This document shows, in pieces, positions 1-8,590 of a stretch of DNA of 64,000 nucleotides. The DNA comes from Zasmidium citrigriseum (Eukaryota; Ascomycota; Dothideomycetes; Mycosphaerellales; Mycosphaerellaceae), in contig NHNW01000042.1 of NCBI GenBank assembly GCA_002786025.1, positions 62,001 through 126,000 of the forward strand, read 5' to 3'. A program made the translations under genes and the position numbers. Every line of letters begins with the position of its first letter. Position 1 is the stretch's first letter. The notes beneath the pieces are model-generated. The model was not told where the DNA came from. It was given only the letters and a program-made list of their open reading frames with translations, and made no database searches.

Positions 1-603
1 TAGACCGCCTCTCAGCCGCACTGGCTGTGCTGTGAAGCTGCATTAGCACCAAGCGGAGCAGCCATTAGTTACTTCCATTCCAGTATCGCAAGTGAGGTCT
101 TTCCATCCTCTGACGCCGTTGCTGACTGCCCCAAGTAGCTTTCAAACAGTTATGTCCAGTGGTCTGACAGAACTTGGTGAACGACCGCCAGGCCGCCAAG
201 AGCGTGGAACGCCATTCTGTCACCTGTTCTCCGCGGACTTATGGTAGTCGTCGCTTTTGCGTTAACAACTTCGAATCAATTTCAATATCAAGATTCCTGA
301 ACGACAATGTAAAAAGCGAGACATGTCGAAGGAGAGAGAAAGGAGATCATCGCGTGAGGTCTGCACGGAGGTTCGGGCCGAAATGTTCCGACGATCGATG
401 ACGGAAGGAACGATGCGATCTTCAAGCTTCAAGGGCAGCTCAGACCTCAAGCTAGGAATCTTCATCCATCCAACTCAACATCTGTTTCGAATCCAAAGGG
501 AAGCATTGTCGACAGCCAAACGATACAGCCCTTGAACGAAGACCACCTCCAACGAAACCGATACCGAGAAAAGCATTAAGATTCAAAGCTCGAGGGAGAC
601 ATC
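1..603. other. Intergenic / upstream region of the Coq11-like gene
   Basis: No convincing gene. The open frames here are under 80 codons, overlap each other on both strands and resemble no family I know. The stretch just before position 604 probably holds the promoter and 5' leader of the Coq11-like gene. Confidence 0.5.
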
Positions 604-1557
604 ATGTCTGGCCCAGCAGCAGCTACAGCAGTCAAGAAGAAGCTGGTTGTATGCGGAGGAAATGGGTTCCTTGGAAGCAGGATATGTAAAGCTGCGGTAG
701 CAAGAGACTGGGATGTGGTTTCAATAAGGTGAGTGACTTTCTTCACAACACTCCTTGACAATCCCTCTTGGGACTGACATTTCTCCAGTCGATCAGGCGA
801 ACCCAACTGGCCCTCCGTCTCCTCCCATCAAACCGCCCCTCCCTGGTCAAAATCCGTTACCTGGCGCTCAGCCAATATCCTCCACCCCGAAACCTACAAA
901 GCCGATCTCGAAGGAGCAAACGCAGTCGTCCACTCGATGGGAATCCTGCTCGAAGCAGACTACAAAGGTGTCCTCACAGGAAAAGAGTCGCCAATCTCAG
1001 GGCTTAGAAGAGCGTTCTCTGCAACAAAGCAAGGCGGAGACACCAATCCCATGGAGCGGAAGCCAGGACAACAGATCGAGCCTGGGGAGAAAGATGGACA
1101 GTTGACGTATGAGTTGATGAACCGGGATTCGGCGATTACGTTAGCAAGAGAGGCCAATGATGCGGGTGTGAAGAGTTTTGCGTATATCTCTGCGGCTGCT
1201 GGAGCACCGATCTTACCTGCGAGGTACATCAATACGAAGCGGGAGGCTGAGAGTACCATTGCGTCGGCGTTCCCCAAGATGAGGAATCTGTTCATCCGGC
1301 CCGGCTTCTTGTTCGACTCCTCGCGGACCTTCACCATGCCAATGGCTGCCGTGACTTACGGTGGCTTCATCGCGAACTCGCTCACGGGAGGTAACTTAAC
1401 CTGGTTGATGGGTGCTGGCGGCGCGAAGCCATTGAAGGCGGACTTGGTAGCCGAAGCTGTCGTTGAAGCACTCTCTGACGACGCTGTCAAGGGGCCAGTC
1501 GAGGTCAAGGAAATCGAAGAGCTCGCTAACAGAGCATGGAGGAGAGGTATGTTGTAA
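604..1557 (+). CDS. coq11: Coq11-like mitochondrial NAD(P)-binding protein (YLR290C family)
   Basis: Atypical short-chain dehydrogenase family protein of the yeast Coq11 (YLR290C) type. In yeast Coq11 belongs to the mitochondrial inner-membrane CoQ synthome that makes ubiquinone. Two exons, 604..728 and 789..1557, with a GT-AG intron at 729..788, join in frame to a protein of 297 residues. The N-terminus carries the Rossmann glycine motif GGNGFLG after a beta strand (LVV). A region HSMGILLEADYKGVL follows the splice, and the 3' half contains FAYISAAAGAP and YINTKREAES, which match the conserved strand and the Y-x3-K-type helix region of the family. The start at 604 is chosen because it places the Rossmann strand close to the N-terminus; no clear long presequence is visible. 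It converges on the DUF1769 gene, whose stop lies about 180 bp downstream. Assignment to the family is good; the role in CoQ synthesis is transferred from yeast. Confidence 0.85.
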
Positions 1558-1738
1558 TGATGAAGTCCAAGTGAGATCATATGACTCTGCTCAGTCTCAA
1601 TCCGAAAGCGTTCAAGCGGCTGTAAAATCATGTACAACAATGTCCAAAGAAAAGAAGATCTATCCATCAAACACGCTTTTTGGGTATCTCTGATCCAACA
1701 TGATAACCGAGAGTCGTCAATGCGCTTTAACGCTTGCA

Positions 1739-2980
1739 TCATTGCGTTCCGTTCAATAAGGGGCCGCTCCTCTGCTGTGATGTCGACGTGTTCCTCAGCA
1801 GCTCATCAATCTCGTCGATGCTGGCCTCTGACACCAAGTGCTCCGCTGCTGCTTCATGGTCGCCAGGATGTATCTGCATGGTCGATGGCACTGGATTTAC
1901 CTGCTCTGGAGACTTCGACACGGCCTCTTCCTCATGTATCGAGTGATAATCATCGTCGTCGCTGTTGTCGCTGTCATCCTCGATTTTGCTTTCCTCAACC
2001 TCATCAGCACCCCCAACAGCCTGGTCCTGATCCTTAGCATACCCAGCCATAGTCGCCCTCAAAGTCCCCTCCCGATCCTGCTTCAACGCCCTCTTCAACT
2101 GCTCCCCCCAAAGCAATGTAAAATTCACATTAAAATAAACATCCCCCGTCTCCTGATTCTTAAACACATACCTCAAACAATGCGTCTTCTCCCCCGTATA
2201 TTTCAACACCTTCAGACTGAAACCCGGCAATTTCAACGAGAACTGACTAAAAGAAATGTAAGGGTTGTAGAAGTCGCCTTGGTACAGACGGCCTTTTTCG
2301 AAGATGAACGGGGAGCGGTTGGCAGGGGAGAGGAAGTGTTTGCGGCGCTTTTCGTTGTTTTCGGGGAGGGAGTGTTTGTAGCGGATTTCGCGACCTGTGC
2401 CGTCGGCACCCTCGGTCAAAACTCCTGGGCCATCGAAGTCCTCTTCGTCAGAGACTTTTTCTCCTATCCTGAGGGCGAACCAGCAGGAGAGGGAGGGGCC
2501 GTAGAGCCAGGGTTCGTCGGCGTAGACGTCGCAAGATAAGCCTGGGTCGATAAACTCCTTTACAATCCGGAAAGCCGTGTTGAACCCTGGGGGAATCTTA
2601 TCCCTTATCGGATGGTCGAGATCGTTGCCCCAGACTGTCTGCAAACTGGGCAGATCCTGTTTGGGAACGAAGCTGAAGCCGAGGGAGTATTGGTCGCGTT
2701 CGTGGATGGGGTCGTCGAAGTATTCCGCATGAGAAGGACAAGAGGAGGGAAGACCGTTGAAACCTCGCACGCGGACGTTGATTTTCGCGCGTATGAAGTC
2801 GTTTTCTACGTAGACTGCTTCTTCGGTGTTGACGGGGACGATCTTGTGGTCTTGGAGGTTGTACGAGGGGCCTGCTGTGACGAGGAGGCGGTATTTTTCT
2901 GCTTCTTCTGTCCTTGGAGGGCTGGTGCTGGTGCCCCTTGAGGCTGCTTGGGAGATTTTGTTTCTCATGTAGGAGGTCAT
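1739..2980 (-). CDS. DUF1769 family protein
   Basis: A single-exon protein of 413 residues belonging to the fungal DUF1769 (UPF0590) family, of which fission yeast Duc1 is a member linked to the cell cortex. Its biochemical activity is not known to me. The conserved core covers roughly residues 45-320 and includes the family signatures YSLGFSFVPK, WGNDLDHPIRDKIPPGFNTA, FIDPGL, VYADEPWLYGP and NPYISFSQFSLKLPGFSL. After about residue 320 comes an acidic, low-complexity tail (DDSDNSDDDDYHS) that looks disordered. The ATG at 2980 opens a short basic, serine-rich leader before the conserved core. The 3' end faces the Coq11-like gene; the 5' side opens onto about 890 bp of intergenic DNA bordering the transferred sugar-nucleotide island. 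No introns are needed. Confidence 0.85.
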   Translation of the reverse strand: MTSYMRNKISQAASRGTSTSPPRTEEAEKYRLLVTAGPSYNLQDHKIVPVNTEEAVYVENDFIRAKINVRVRGFNGLPSSCPSHAEYFDDPIHERDQYSLGFSFVPKQDLPSLQTVWGNDLDHPIRDKIPPGFNTAFRIVKEFIDPGLSCDVYADEPWLYGPSLSCWFALRIGEKVSDEEDFDGPGVLTEGADGTGREIRYKHSLPENNEKRRKHFLSPANRSPFIFEKGRLYQGDFYNPYISFSQFSLKLPGFSLKVLKYTGEKTHCLRYVFKNQETGDVYFNVNFTLLWGEQLKRALKQDREGTLRATMAGYAKDQDQAVGGADEVEESKIEDDSDNSDDDDYHSIHEEEAVSKSPEQVNPVPSTMQIHPGDHEAAAEHLVSEASIDEIDELLRNTSTSQQRSGPLLNGTQ

Positions 2981-3869
2981 GGTTGGGTCTCTGGTCGGGA
3001 ATCTCTTGGTGTGATGGTCTGGTCCCGACTGGCCATCAGAGACGTTTTGTATGATGTGTTTCCATCAGGTTTAAATGATCCTTCGATTAGGTGTCGGTAG
3101 GAATGGTATTCTTCGGGTATATGATGGCTTGACTGCGCACATGTGGTGACGTAAGATTTCGATGAGCGCCTGGAATAGGCAACCTATCATGTGAATGCGG
3201 AGAAGGATGCTAGAGACCAATGGTGATTGGCTGAGAACGACGCTACTGCCACAGCCTCCAGATGTGAGACCCAATCTGGGGCCCTATAGGATCGTTTGCA
3301 AATGTACATTGAATACACTGTACTTTCTCATTTGGGTTGGTCGTCTTCAAGGAATGAAATCAACGGAAAGAAGGATTGACTCAAGGATAGATGCCTCAGG
3401 CAACAAGGTGCTGTCTGGCCCGTGCGCCCGGCCAAGATGACAACTTCAGCTTGACAGCGTAGATGGCTTCTTGCATTGACAAGCACCCTTCTCTGTCGTG
3501 CTGTTTGAGATGTGGATTCTGCTCGCCGACTCTCACCTTCAGGACGATGGCATCCCAATTATCAACCTACCAACAAGCCGGGGGGCCTGTGTCGTCTGAA
3601 AACCTGCCACTCTGTCGTCACCTTCCCTGCAAACGACCGCACCCCAAAGACAATCATCTGGACCAAGGCGCCTTCGTCGCACGTCACGCAATGTCGCATG
3701 CTGCACTGCCCGCCTCGTTACCATGCAATCATTGCCGTACGGTGCTGGTCCAGGCGTTCTGATAATGCTGCCTGTGCAGTCAGATCCGCGCCACGCTCAG
3801 CATCGTGATCTGGACACTCATTTCCGGCAACTCTGCGACAGCTTGTTGCAGCCTCGTGGCAAGAACCCT
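2981..3869. other. Intergenic region between DUF1769 gene and rmlA
   Basis: Upstream region of the DUF1769 gene and 3' flank of rmlA, forming one border of the bacterial-type island. Only short overlapping open frames (up to about 100 codons) are present. I see no transposase, target-site duplication or inverted repeat that would explain how the island was inserted. Confidence 0.5.
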
Positions 3870-4732
3870 TCAAATCAACAGAGAGGCAACAAACTTTGCA
3901 TATGCGCTTTGTTTCCCAATCTTTTCGGCGAGTATCGCAAGCTGGGCAATACTGATGGACCCTTGTTGAAAGCTGACAGCCTCTAGACATCCAACGATAG
4001 TCTCGCCATGGATTTGCAGCTCCGCCACGAGATTGCTTGCGGCCAACAATCTGTCCGGTGTTCCCATATCGATCCACGTACATGACGCAGGGAGTCGTTC
4101 AACGACAAGCCGGCCGCGGCGAAGGTATTCTCGATTGATATCGGTAATCTCCAACTCCCCACGCGAGGATGGCTGGACGGTCGCGGCGATGTCGAGCACT
4201 TCGTTGTCATACAGATATAATCCTGTGACGGCAAGCGACGAATTCGGACACGCCGGTTTTTCTTCGATCGCAATCGCTCGACCCTCGGCCTCCTCCACGA
4301 TACCGAAGTTGCTGGGATCCGAGACCGGAATTGCAAAGACAGTAGCCTTGTCCAGGCAGGCAATGGCACGCTTCAACTGCGTATCGAAGTCCGATCCTAT
4401 GAAAAGATTGTCACCCAATATGAGACACGATGTATCCGAGCCAATAAACCCGGCCGCTATACGAAAGGCTTCAGCTACACCATTGGGCTTGGTCTGGATC
4501 GCATATGATAGGCAAATTCCGAGCTGTGATCCATCCCCAAGCAAGTTTTGAAAACGGACCTTATCCTCCGGCGTGGTAATGATGAGTATCTCGCCAAGTC
4601 CCGCTTGCATGAGAGTCGCCAGCGGGTAGTAGATCATCGGCTTGTCGTATACCGGAAGCAGATATTATTCGACGCCACTGTCGCAGGCATGAGACGCGAG
4701 CCAAAGCCGCCGGCAAGAATGATAGCCTTCAT
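3870..4732 (-). pseudogene. rmlA: Glucose-1-phosphate thymidylyltransferase (RmlA/RffH type), frameshifted
   Basis: RmlA-type nucleotidyltransferase: alpha-D-glucose-1-phosphate + dTTP gives dTDP-glucose, the first step of bacterial deoxysugar pathways. The ATG at 4732 starts the family N-terminus with the nucleotide-binding loop LAGGFGSRL (residues 6-14). The frame then breaks near 4664-4668, and the zero frame hits TGA at 4634-4636. One missing base, in the lysine codon of the expected K-x-LLP motif, would join it to the long second frame from 4637: DKPMIYYPL, GDNLFIG, the ITDIN-REYL region, WIDMGTPD and a complete family C-terminus. The two frames together come to about 287 residues, the usual RmlA length. 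No GT-AG intron explains the break. The TGA overlaps the next ATG (ATGA), but a protein starting at 4637 would lack the dTTP-binding loop. Either a one-base sequence error or true decay. Intronless, divergent from wecE across 476 bp. Confidence 0.88.
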
Positions 4733-5208
4733 CGCAAGCGTTCACAGAGGCAGCAGCTGTAGGGAAACAGAGGGGTGAAAGCAATCAGTGAGTCGTGTAT
4801 GCAGTTCTGAAAGTTGCAGAAGCTGATCTGGCGGCAGTTCCCAAGCACTTATCGTGTCGGGTGTCACAAGAATCAGGTTCACGATGTGAGATGCCGTGTG
4901 CAACACACCAGCGCGGACCATAATGTATTTGGTGTAACTCCGTGAACTAGTAGACACGGCCAGGACCTTTGAGGCAAACGCAGACAGTCTTGAACGTATG
5001 CCAGCAAGGGATTGACTGGCATACACGCTAGGATCTTTAAGGCAACCGCAGACAACTTGGAACGCATGACGACAGTGGTTGACTCGGCTTTTTAGTGGTG
5101 TCCGACTACGGATTTGGGTCATAATACGGACCATGAGCCTGTGAATCTCCAAGACGTTGAGTCCTCCTCGCGATTCGCCTGCGTCACTTTCCCGCAATCG
5201 GCTCAGAC
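4733..5208. promoter_or_regulatory. Bidirectional promoter region between rmlA and wecE
   Basis: A 476-bp non-coding spacer separates the divergent rmlA and wecE starts, so it must hold both promoters. It contains an imperfect direct repeat described separately. An antisense open frame of 158 codons crosses most of it, but it begins inside the wecE start region and resembles no protein family I know, so I treat it as chance. Confidence 0.5.
4962..5087. repeat. Imperfect 58-bp direct repeat in the rmlA-wecE promoter
   Basis: Two copies, 4962..5019 and 5030..5087, align over 58 bp without gaps at roughly three quarters identity. Both begin AGGAyCTTTrAGGCAA and end in ATTGACTGG or GTTGACTCGG-like sequence, with a 68-bp period. 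The short spacer before each copy also shares ACACG. It could be an old local duplication or a duplicated protein-binding region. Confidence 0.6.
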
Positions 5209-6360
5209 ATGATACCATTCAACATACCTCTTGTCACGGCAGATGACTGCAAGAACGTGGCAATAGCCTTGAACAATCCGGCAAGCTTGAAAGGTGGCGG
5301 CCAGTTCAGTGTGGAATGCACCAAGCAGATGAATAAAGCCGCTCCGGACAGCAAGGTGTATCTCACGACGTCTGGTACTTCCGCTCTGGAGTTCGCGGCA
5401 ATTCTGGTCGACGTCAAATCCGGAGACGATGTAATCGTTCCAAGCTACACATACGTCTCCACAATCAACGCCTTCATCTTGAGAGGCGCGACAATAGTCT
5501 ACGTCGATGTCGATCCTGCAACCATGAACATGAACGTCGAGCTCCTTGAGCAAGCCATCACGTGCAAGACAAAGGCCATTGTTCCAGTACACTATGGTGG
5601 CATCGCCTGCGACATGGATCGAATACTAGCAGTCGCTGCTGACAGGGATGTGTTTGTCATTGAAGACGCCGCACACGCATATAGCGCTACCTACAAAGGA
5701 TCAGCGCTCGGATCCATCGGCCACATTGGATGCTTCAGCTTTCATGCGACCAAGAACTACACCTCAGGGGGCCAAGGCGGCGCCATCTTGGTCAACGACC
5801 CCCATCTGCAAAATCGAGCCGACGTTGTGTACGAGAACGGTACAAACAGGAGACAGTTTGCCAGAGGCGAAGTGTCGAAATACGAATGGCAAGACATCGG
5901 GTCTAACTTCCAGATGAGCGAGATAGCCGCGGCCTGTCTCGCAGCACAGCTCAGCCTTGTCCCAAAAGTCAACGTCGAACGAAGGGGAATATGGGACAAG
6001 TACTATGAGTCTCTCGCTCCCCTACAGGAAAGGAGTCTCGTCCAGCTGCCACACGTCCCGGTCTACGCGGTCCACAACTCTCACGTGTTCTGGCTCAAAT
6101 GGCGCGATGTGATCTTGCGAGACAAGTTCATAAGTTTTATGGAGTCGGCTGGGATTTCAGTGGTCTTCCACTATGTGCCATTACATTCGACTCCCATTGG
6201 ATCTGCTACTGGTCGATTCAATGGCTCGGACGTTCACACTAGCATCGGGGCTGGCAGATTGGTTCGTCTGCCATTGTACTACGGGCTATCTGATACCGCG
6301 CAAGTAAAGGTCATCTCAAAGACAATGGATTTCGCACAGGCCTTCGCGAGTGGGCCGTAG
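5209..6360 (+). CDS. wecE: dTDP-4-amino-4,6-dideoxygalactose transaminase (WecE/RffA)
   Basis: PLP-dependent sugar aminotransferase of the DegT/DnrJ/EryC1/StrS family. WecE converts dTDP-4-keto-6-deoxyglucose to dTDP-4-amino-4,6-dideoxy-D-galactose using glutamate. The 383-residue product runs colinear with enterobacterial WecE from the opening MIPFN to the C-terminus: SGTSALE, VIVPSYTYVST, IVPVHYGG, the PLP-contact EDAAH (152-156), CFSFHATKNYTSGG with the Schiff-base lysine at residue 182, ENGTNRRQF, YEWQDIGS, VFHYVPLHSTP and RLVRLPLYY. Only DegT-family members of the WecE branch share this set, so the 4-keto-sugar specificity is a good inference. No intron. The ATG at 5209 is fixed by the family N-terminus. 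It diverges from rmlA and converges on wecD, with only 8 bp between the two stop codons. All catalytic residues I can identify are intact. Confidence 0.93.
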   Translation: MIPFNIPLVTADDCKNVAIALNNPASLKGGGQFSVECTKQMNKAAPDSKVYLTTSGTSALEFAAILVDVKSGDDVIVPSYTYVSTINAFILRGATIVYVDVDPATMNMNVELLEQAITCKTKAIVPVHYGGIACDMDRILAVAADRDVFVIEDAAHAYSATYKGSALGSIGHIGCFSFHATKNYTSGGQGGAILVNDPHLQNRADVVYENGTNRRQFARGEVSKYEWQDIGSNFQMSEIAAACLAAQLSLVPKVNVERRGIWDKYYESLAPLQERSLVQLPHVPVYAVHNSHVFWLKWRDVILRDKFISFMESAGISVVFHYVPLHSTPIGSATGRFNGSDVHTSIGAGRLVRLPLYYGLSDTAQVKVISKTMDFAQAFASGP

Positions 6361-6368
6361 TCGACAGC

Positions 6369-7097
6369 TCACTTATACAACCAATACGACGTTCCGATGG
6401 GCATGGCTCCCGCATTGATGTACAGACGCAAAGCCTCCATGTTGCTGATCTGTGTTGCTATGCGCAAACGATTCCTATCGCGCGAAAGTGTCCAATCAGT
6501 AGCCGCACTCAACAGCATTTTGCCCAGGCCTTGCCTCCTAGCCTCTTCTCGGACTGCTAGAAGTCCTATGCGTACGCAAGCGACAGGTTCCTGCACTTCA
6601 CGTAGCGTAACGAACGCGAGTATCCCTCCCTCACCATCCTCCAGTACTAGGCAGACGTCGTCGAATTTGCCGCGGACTGCCTTGCTCGTCCATGTTGAGT
6701 ACATGAGTCGGGCTTCCTCGTTGGTATACCAAGGTTGACGAAATCTTGTCTTGTTCTCAAAGGAGAGCGCAGCAAGGTGACATAGCTCGGGGATATCGTC
6801 AGAGATGGCATGGCGATACTGCATTGACGACATCTGATGGCGATCGGACATCGCTCCATGGGTAGTCTGAGTGTCCAGGGCGATCTCCAAATCAATCTCA
6901 GCCTCGCACAATCTGAAGTCTGCGGATGTAAGGCTGTCGATGGCAAATCTGTCCGAAGATGACACCTTCGCATGCACCAAGTCGAATTGAGCATAGGCCG
7001 AGGCCGGTGGTAGTGTTGTGTCTGGTTGAGGCGGCTCGATTGTCCCAATTGGCCTCTTGAAAAGACTCGACTCGAAGGGCTGTGGCTGAAGGGTCAT
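6369..7097 (-). CDS. wecD: dTDP-fucosamine (4-amino-4,6-dideoxygalactose) N-acetyltransferase, WecD/RffC-like
   Basis: GNAT-fold acetyltransferase of 242 residues. WecD transfers acetyl from acetyl-CoA to the 4-amino group of dTDP-Fuc4N to give dTDP-Fuc4NAc. Similarity to enterobacterial WecD extends over the whole chain: the N-terminal FESSLFKRPIG half-domain, TRFRQPWY (117-124), YSTWTSKAVRGKFDDVCLV, RIGLLAV, and the C-terminal LRIATQISNMEALRLYINAG followed by YWLYK. The acetyl-CoA loop RRQGLG lies at 187-192, and Tyr226 sits where the family has its general-acid tyrosine. The N-terminal non-GNAT half, typical of WecD and absent from generic GNATs, is what makes this call specific. No intron. 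It diverges from rmlB across 440 bp and is tail-to-tail with wecE. A linker at about residues 75-92 is longer than I expect for bacterial WecD. Confidence 0.9.
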   Translation of the reverse strand: MTLQPQPFESSLFKRPIGTIEPPQPDTTLPPASAYAQFDLVHAKVSSSDRFAIDSLTSADFRLCEAEIDLEIALDTQTTHGAMSDRHQMSSMQYRHAISDDIPELCHLAALSFENKTRFRQPWYTNEEARLMYSTWTSKAVRGKFDDVCLVLEDGEGGILAFVTLREVQEPVACVRIGLLAVREEARRQGLGKMLLSAATDWTLSRDRNRLRIATQISNMEALRLYINAGAMPIGTSYWLYK

Positions 7098-7537
7098 TGC
7101 GGGCTAGGTAGTTGCGGTAACCTCGCAGAGCACAACAGATCGGAGTGATCTAAATCAGTAGTCTTCAAAGTCGAAGACGATATGAGTAGTCTGATTCAAA
7201 TGTGTCACGGGTGCCGCGACCCTGGCGAGAAGTCTGAAGCTACTCGCAATGCAGTCAACGCAGAGCAGCACGAGACTGACGTCTAGTCTGCATTAGTCTT
7301 GTTGAATGTGTAACCACATCATGTGTTCACCGTGATTGAAAGGGTTCCACAACACTGGTCTGAATGCCCAAGCACCATTCTTATCAGTCGAGCATTTCTC
7401 GGGACTGCAGTAGTGTTTGGAGTGCCCTCCTCGATCGAGTTTCGAAGCAGAGGAACGCAAAGATCACGACCCAAGCAACAAATTGACTCACCACCTCCCA
7501 CGCTCTTGTCCAACAGTCTCTACTTACGACACATGCG
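7098..7537. promoter_or_regulatory. Bidirectional promoter region between wecD and rmlB
   Basis: A 440-bp spacer between divergent starts. It contains four copies of TAGTCT on the + strand, at 7159, 7187, 7284 and 7294, which is more than chance would give in about 140 bp. No TATA or CCAAT element stands out to me. Confidence 0.45.
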
Positions 7538-8590
7538 ATGACACATCGAGTGCTCGTCACAGGCGGAGCAGGATTCATCGGGTCGGCCGTCGTGCGCAAG
7601 CTCCTAGAGGACAAAAATGAGGTCCTCACAGTGGACAGCCTGACGTACGCTGGTAACATCTCGTCGCTGCCACAAAATGCCTTACACACCTTCATACATG
7701 CCGACATCTGTGACAAAGACCGGGTGGCCGGCATCTTGGCCCAATTCCGTCCAGATTGGATAATGCATCTAGCGGCGGAGAGCCATGTCGACCGATCGAT
7801 TAGTGCGCCAAATACATTCATCGAAACAAACATCATCGGTACATTCAACATGCTAGAAGTCGCCAGAGAGTACTGGAAAGAGCTCTCAGAACCCGATCGA
7901 GGACGGTTCCGCTTCCTCCATGTATCGACGGACGAAGTCTATGGATCAGCAGGTGCTGATACATATTTCACCGAAACGACCCCGTACAATCCTTCCTCGC
8001 CATACGCAGCGTCCAAAGCCGCGGCGGATCACCTCGCTCGGTCCTGGTATAAGACCTTTGGCCTGCCCGTCATCGTTTCGAACTGCTCCAACAACTACGG
8101 TCCCTTCCAGTTCCCGGAGAAATTGATTCCTCTTACGATCACCAACCTTATCCAACGCAAACCTGTCCCGATCTATGGGACAGGAACTCAAGTCCGGGAC
8201 TGGCTGTTCGTTGAAGACCACGCTTGCGCCCTACACGCTGTGATCGCGAGGGGGCGCATCGGAGAGACGTACGTGATCGGAGGACATAGTGACTATCGTA
8301 ACATCGATTTGGTGAATATGATCTGCGAAGTGATGGATCGAGTTCGTCCTGACGGCAAGCCGCATGCCAAGTTATTGAGCTTCGTGGTCGACAGGCCTGG
8401 GCACGATCAGCGATATGCAATCATACCCCAAAAGGTGGAAAGTGAGCTGGGCTGGAAGCCCTTACATGATTTGAATACTAGCCTTGAGATGACTGTTCAG
8501 TGGTACTTGAGTCATGAATGGTGGTGGCAGCCGCTCCTGGAGGGAAACCTCAAAGTCGACTACAGTAATGACGATATTCAACAGCGTTAG
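7538..8590 (+). CDS. rmlB: dTDP-glucose 4,6-dehydratase (RmlB/RffG)
   Basis: Extended short-chain dehydrogenase of 350 residues that converts dTDP-glucose to dTDP-4-keto-6-deoxyglucose with bound NAD+. The Rossmann loop GGAGFIG lies at residues 9-15, DSLTYAGN at 33-40, AAESHVDRSI at 79-88, and the dehydratase catalytic triad Thr131-Asp132-Glu133 within STDEVYG. Tyr156 and Lys160 form YAASK, followed by NNYGPFQFPEKLIPL and the substrate-binding VRDW and DRPGHDQRYAI segments. All marks of an active RmlB are present. No intron. The ATG at 7538 places the nucleotide-binding strand at the N-terminus as usual. Fungal and plant UDP-glucose 4,6-dehydratases share the fold, but the RmlB-type segments and the neighbours favour a dTDP-sugar enzyme. 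It supplies the substrate of WecE. Confidence 0.93.
   Translation: MTHRVLVTGGAGFIGSAVVRKLLEDKNEVLTVDSLTYAGNISSLPQNALHTFIHADICDKDRVAGILAQFRPDWIMHLAAESHVDRSISAPNTFIETNIIGTFNMLEVAREYWKELSEPDRGRFRFLHVSTDEVYGSAGADTYFTETTPYNPSSPYAASKAAADHLARSWYKTFGLPVIVSNCSNNYGPFQFPEKLIPLTITNLIQRKPVPIYGTGTQVRDWLFVEDHACALHAVIARGRIGETYVIGGHSDYRNIDLVNMICEVMDRVRPDGKPHAKLLSFVVDRPGHDQRYAIIPQKVESELGWKPLHDLNTSLEMTVQWYLSHEWWWQPLLEGNLKVDYSNDDIQQR

Noticed and set aside
1838..2539. 233-codon + strand frame
   Set aside because: Antisense shadow of the DUF1769 coding sequence, with hydrophobic/arginine-rich pattern and no family.
4634..4637. ATGA overlap at the rmlA break read as bacterial-style translational coupling
   Set aside because: The second part would start inside the catalytic domain and the host is eukaryotic; a frameshift is the simpler reading.
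4742..5218. 158-codon frame on the - strand between rmlA and wecE, at first a candidate fifth cluster gene (e.g. a ketoisomerase)
   Set aside because: It starts inside the wecE start region, fills the shared promoter, shows no FdtA-like or other family motif, and carries the direct repeat.
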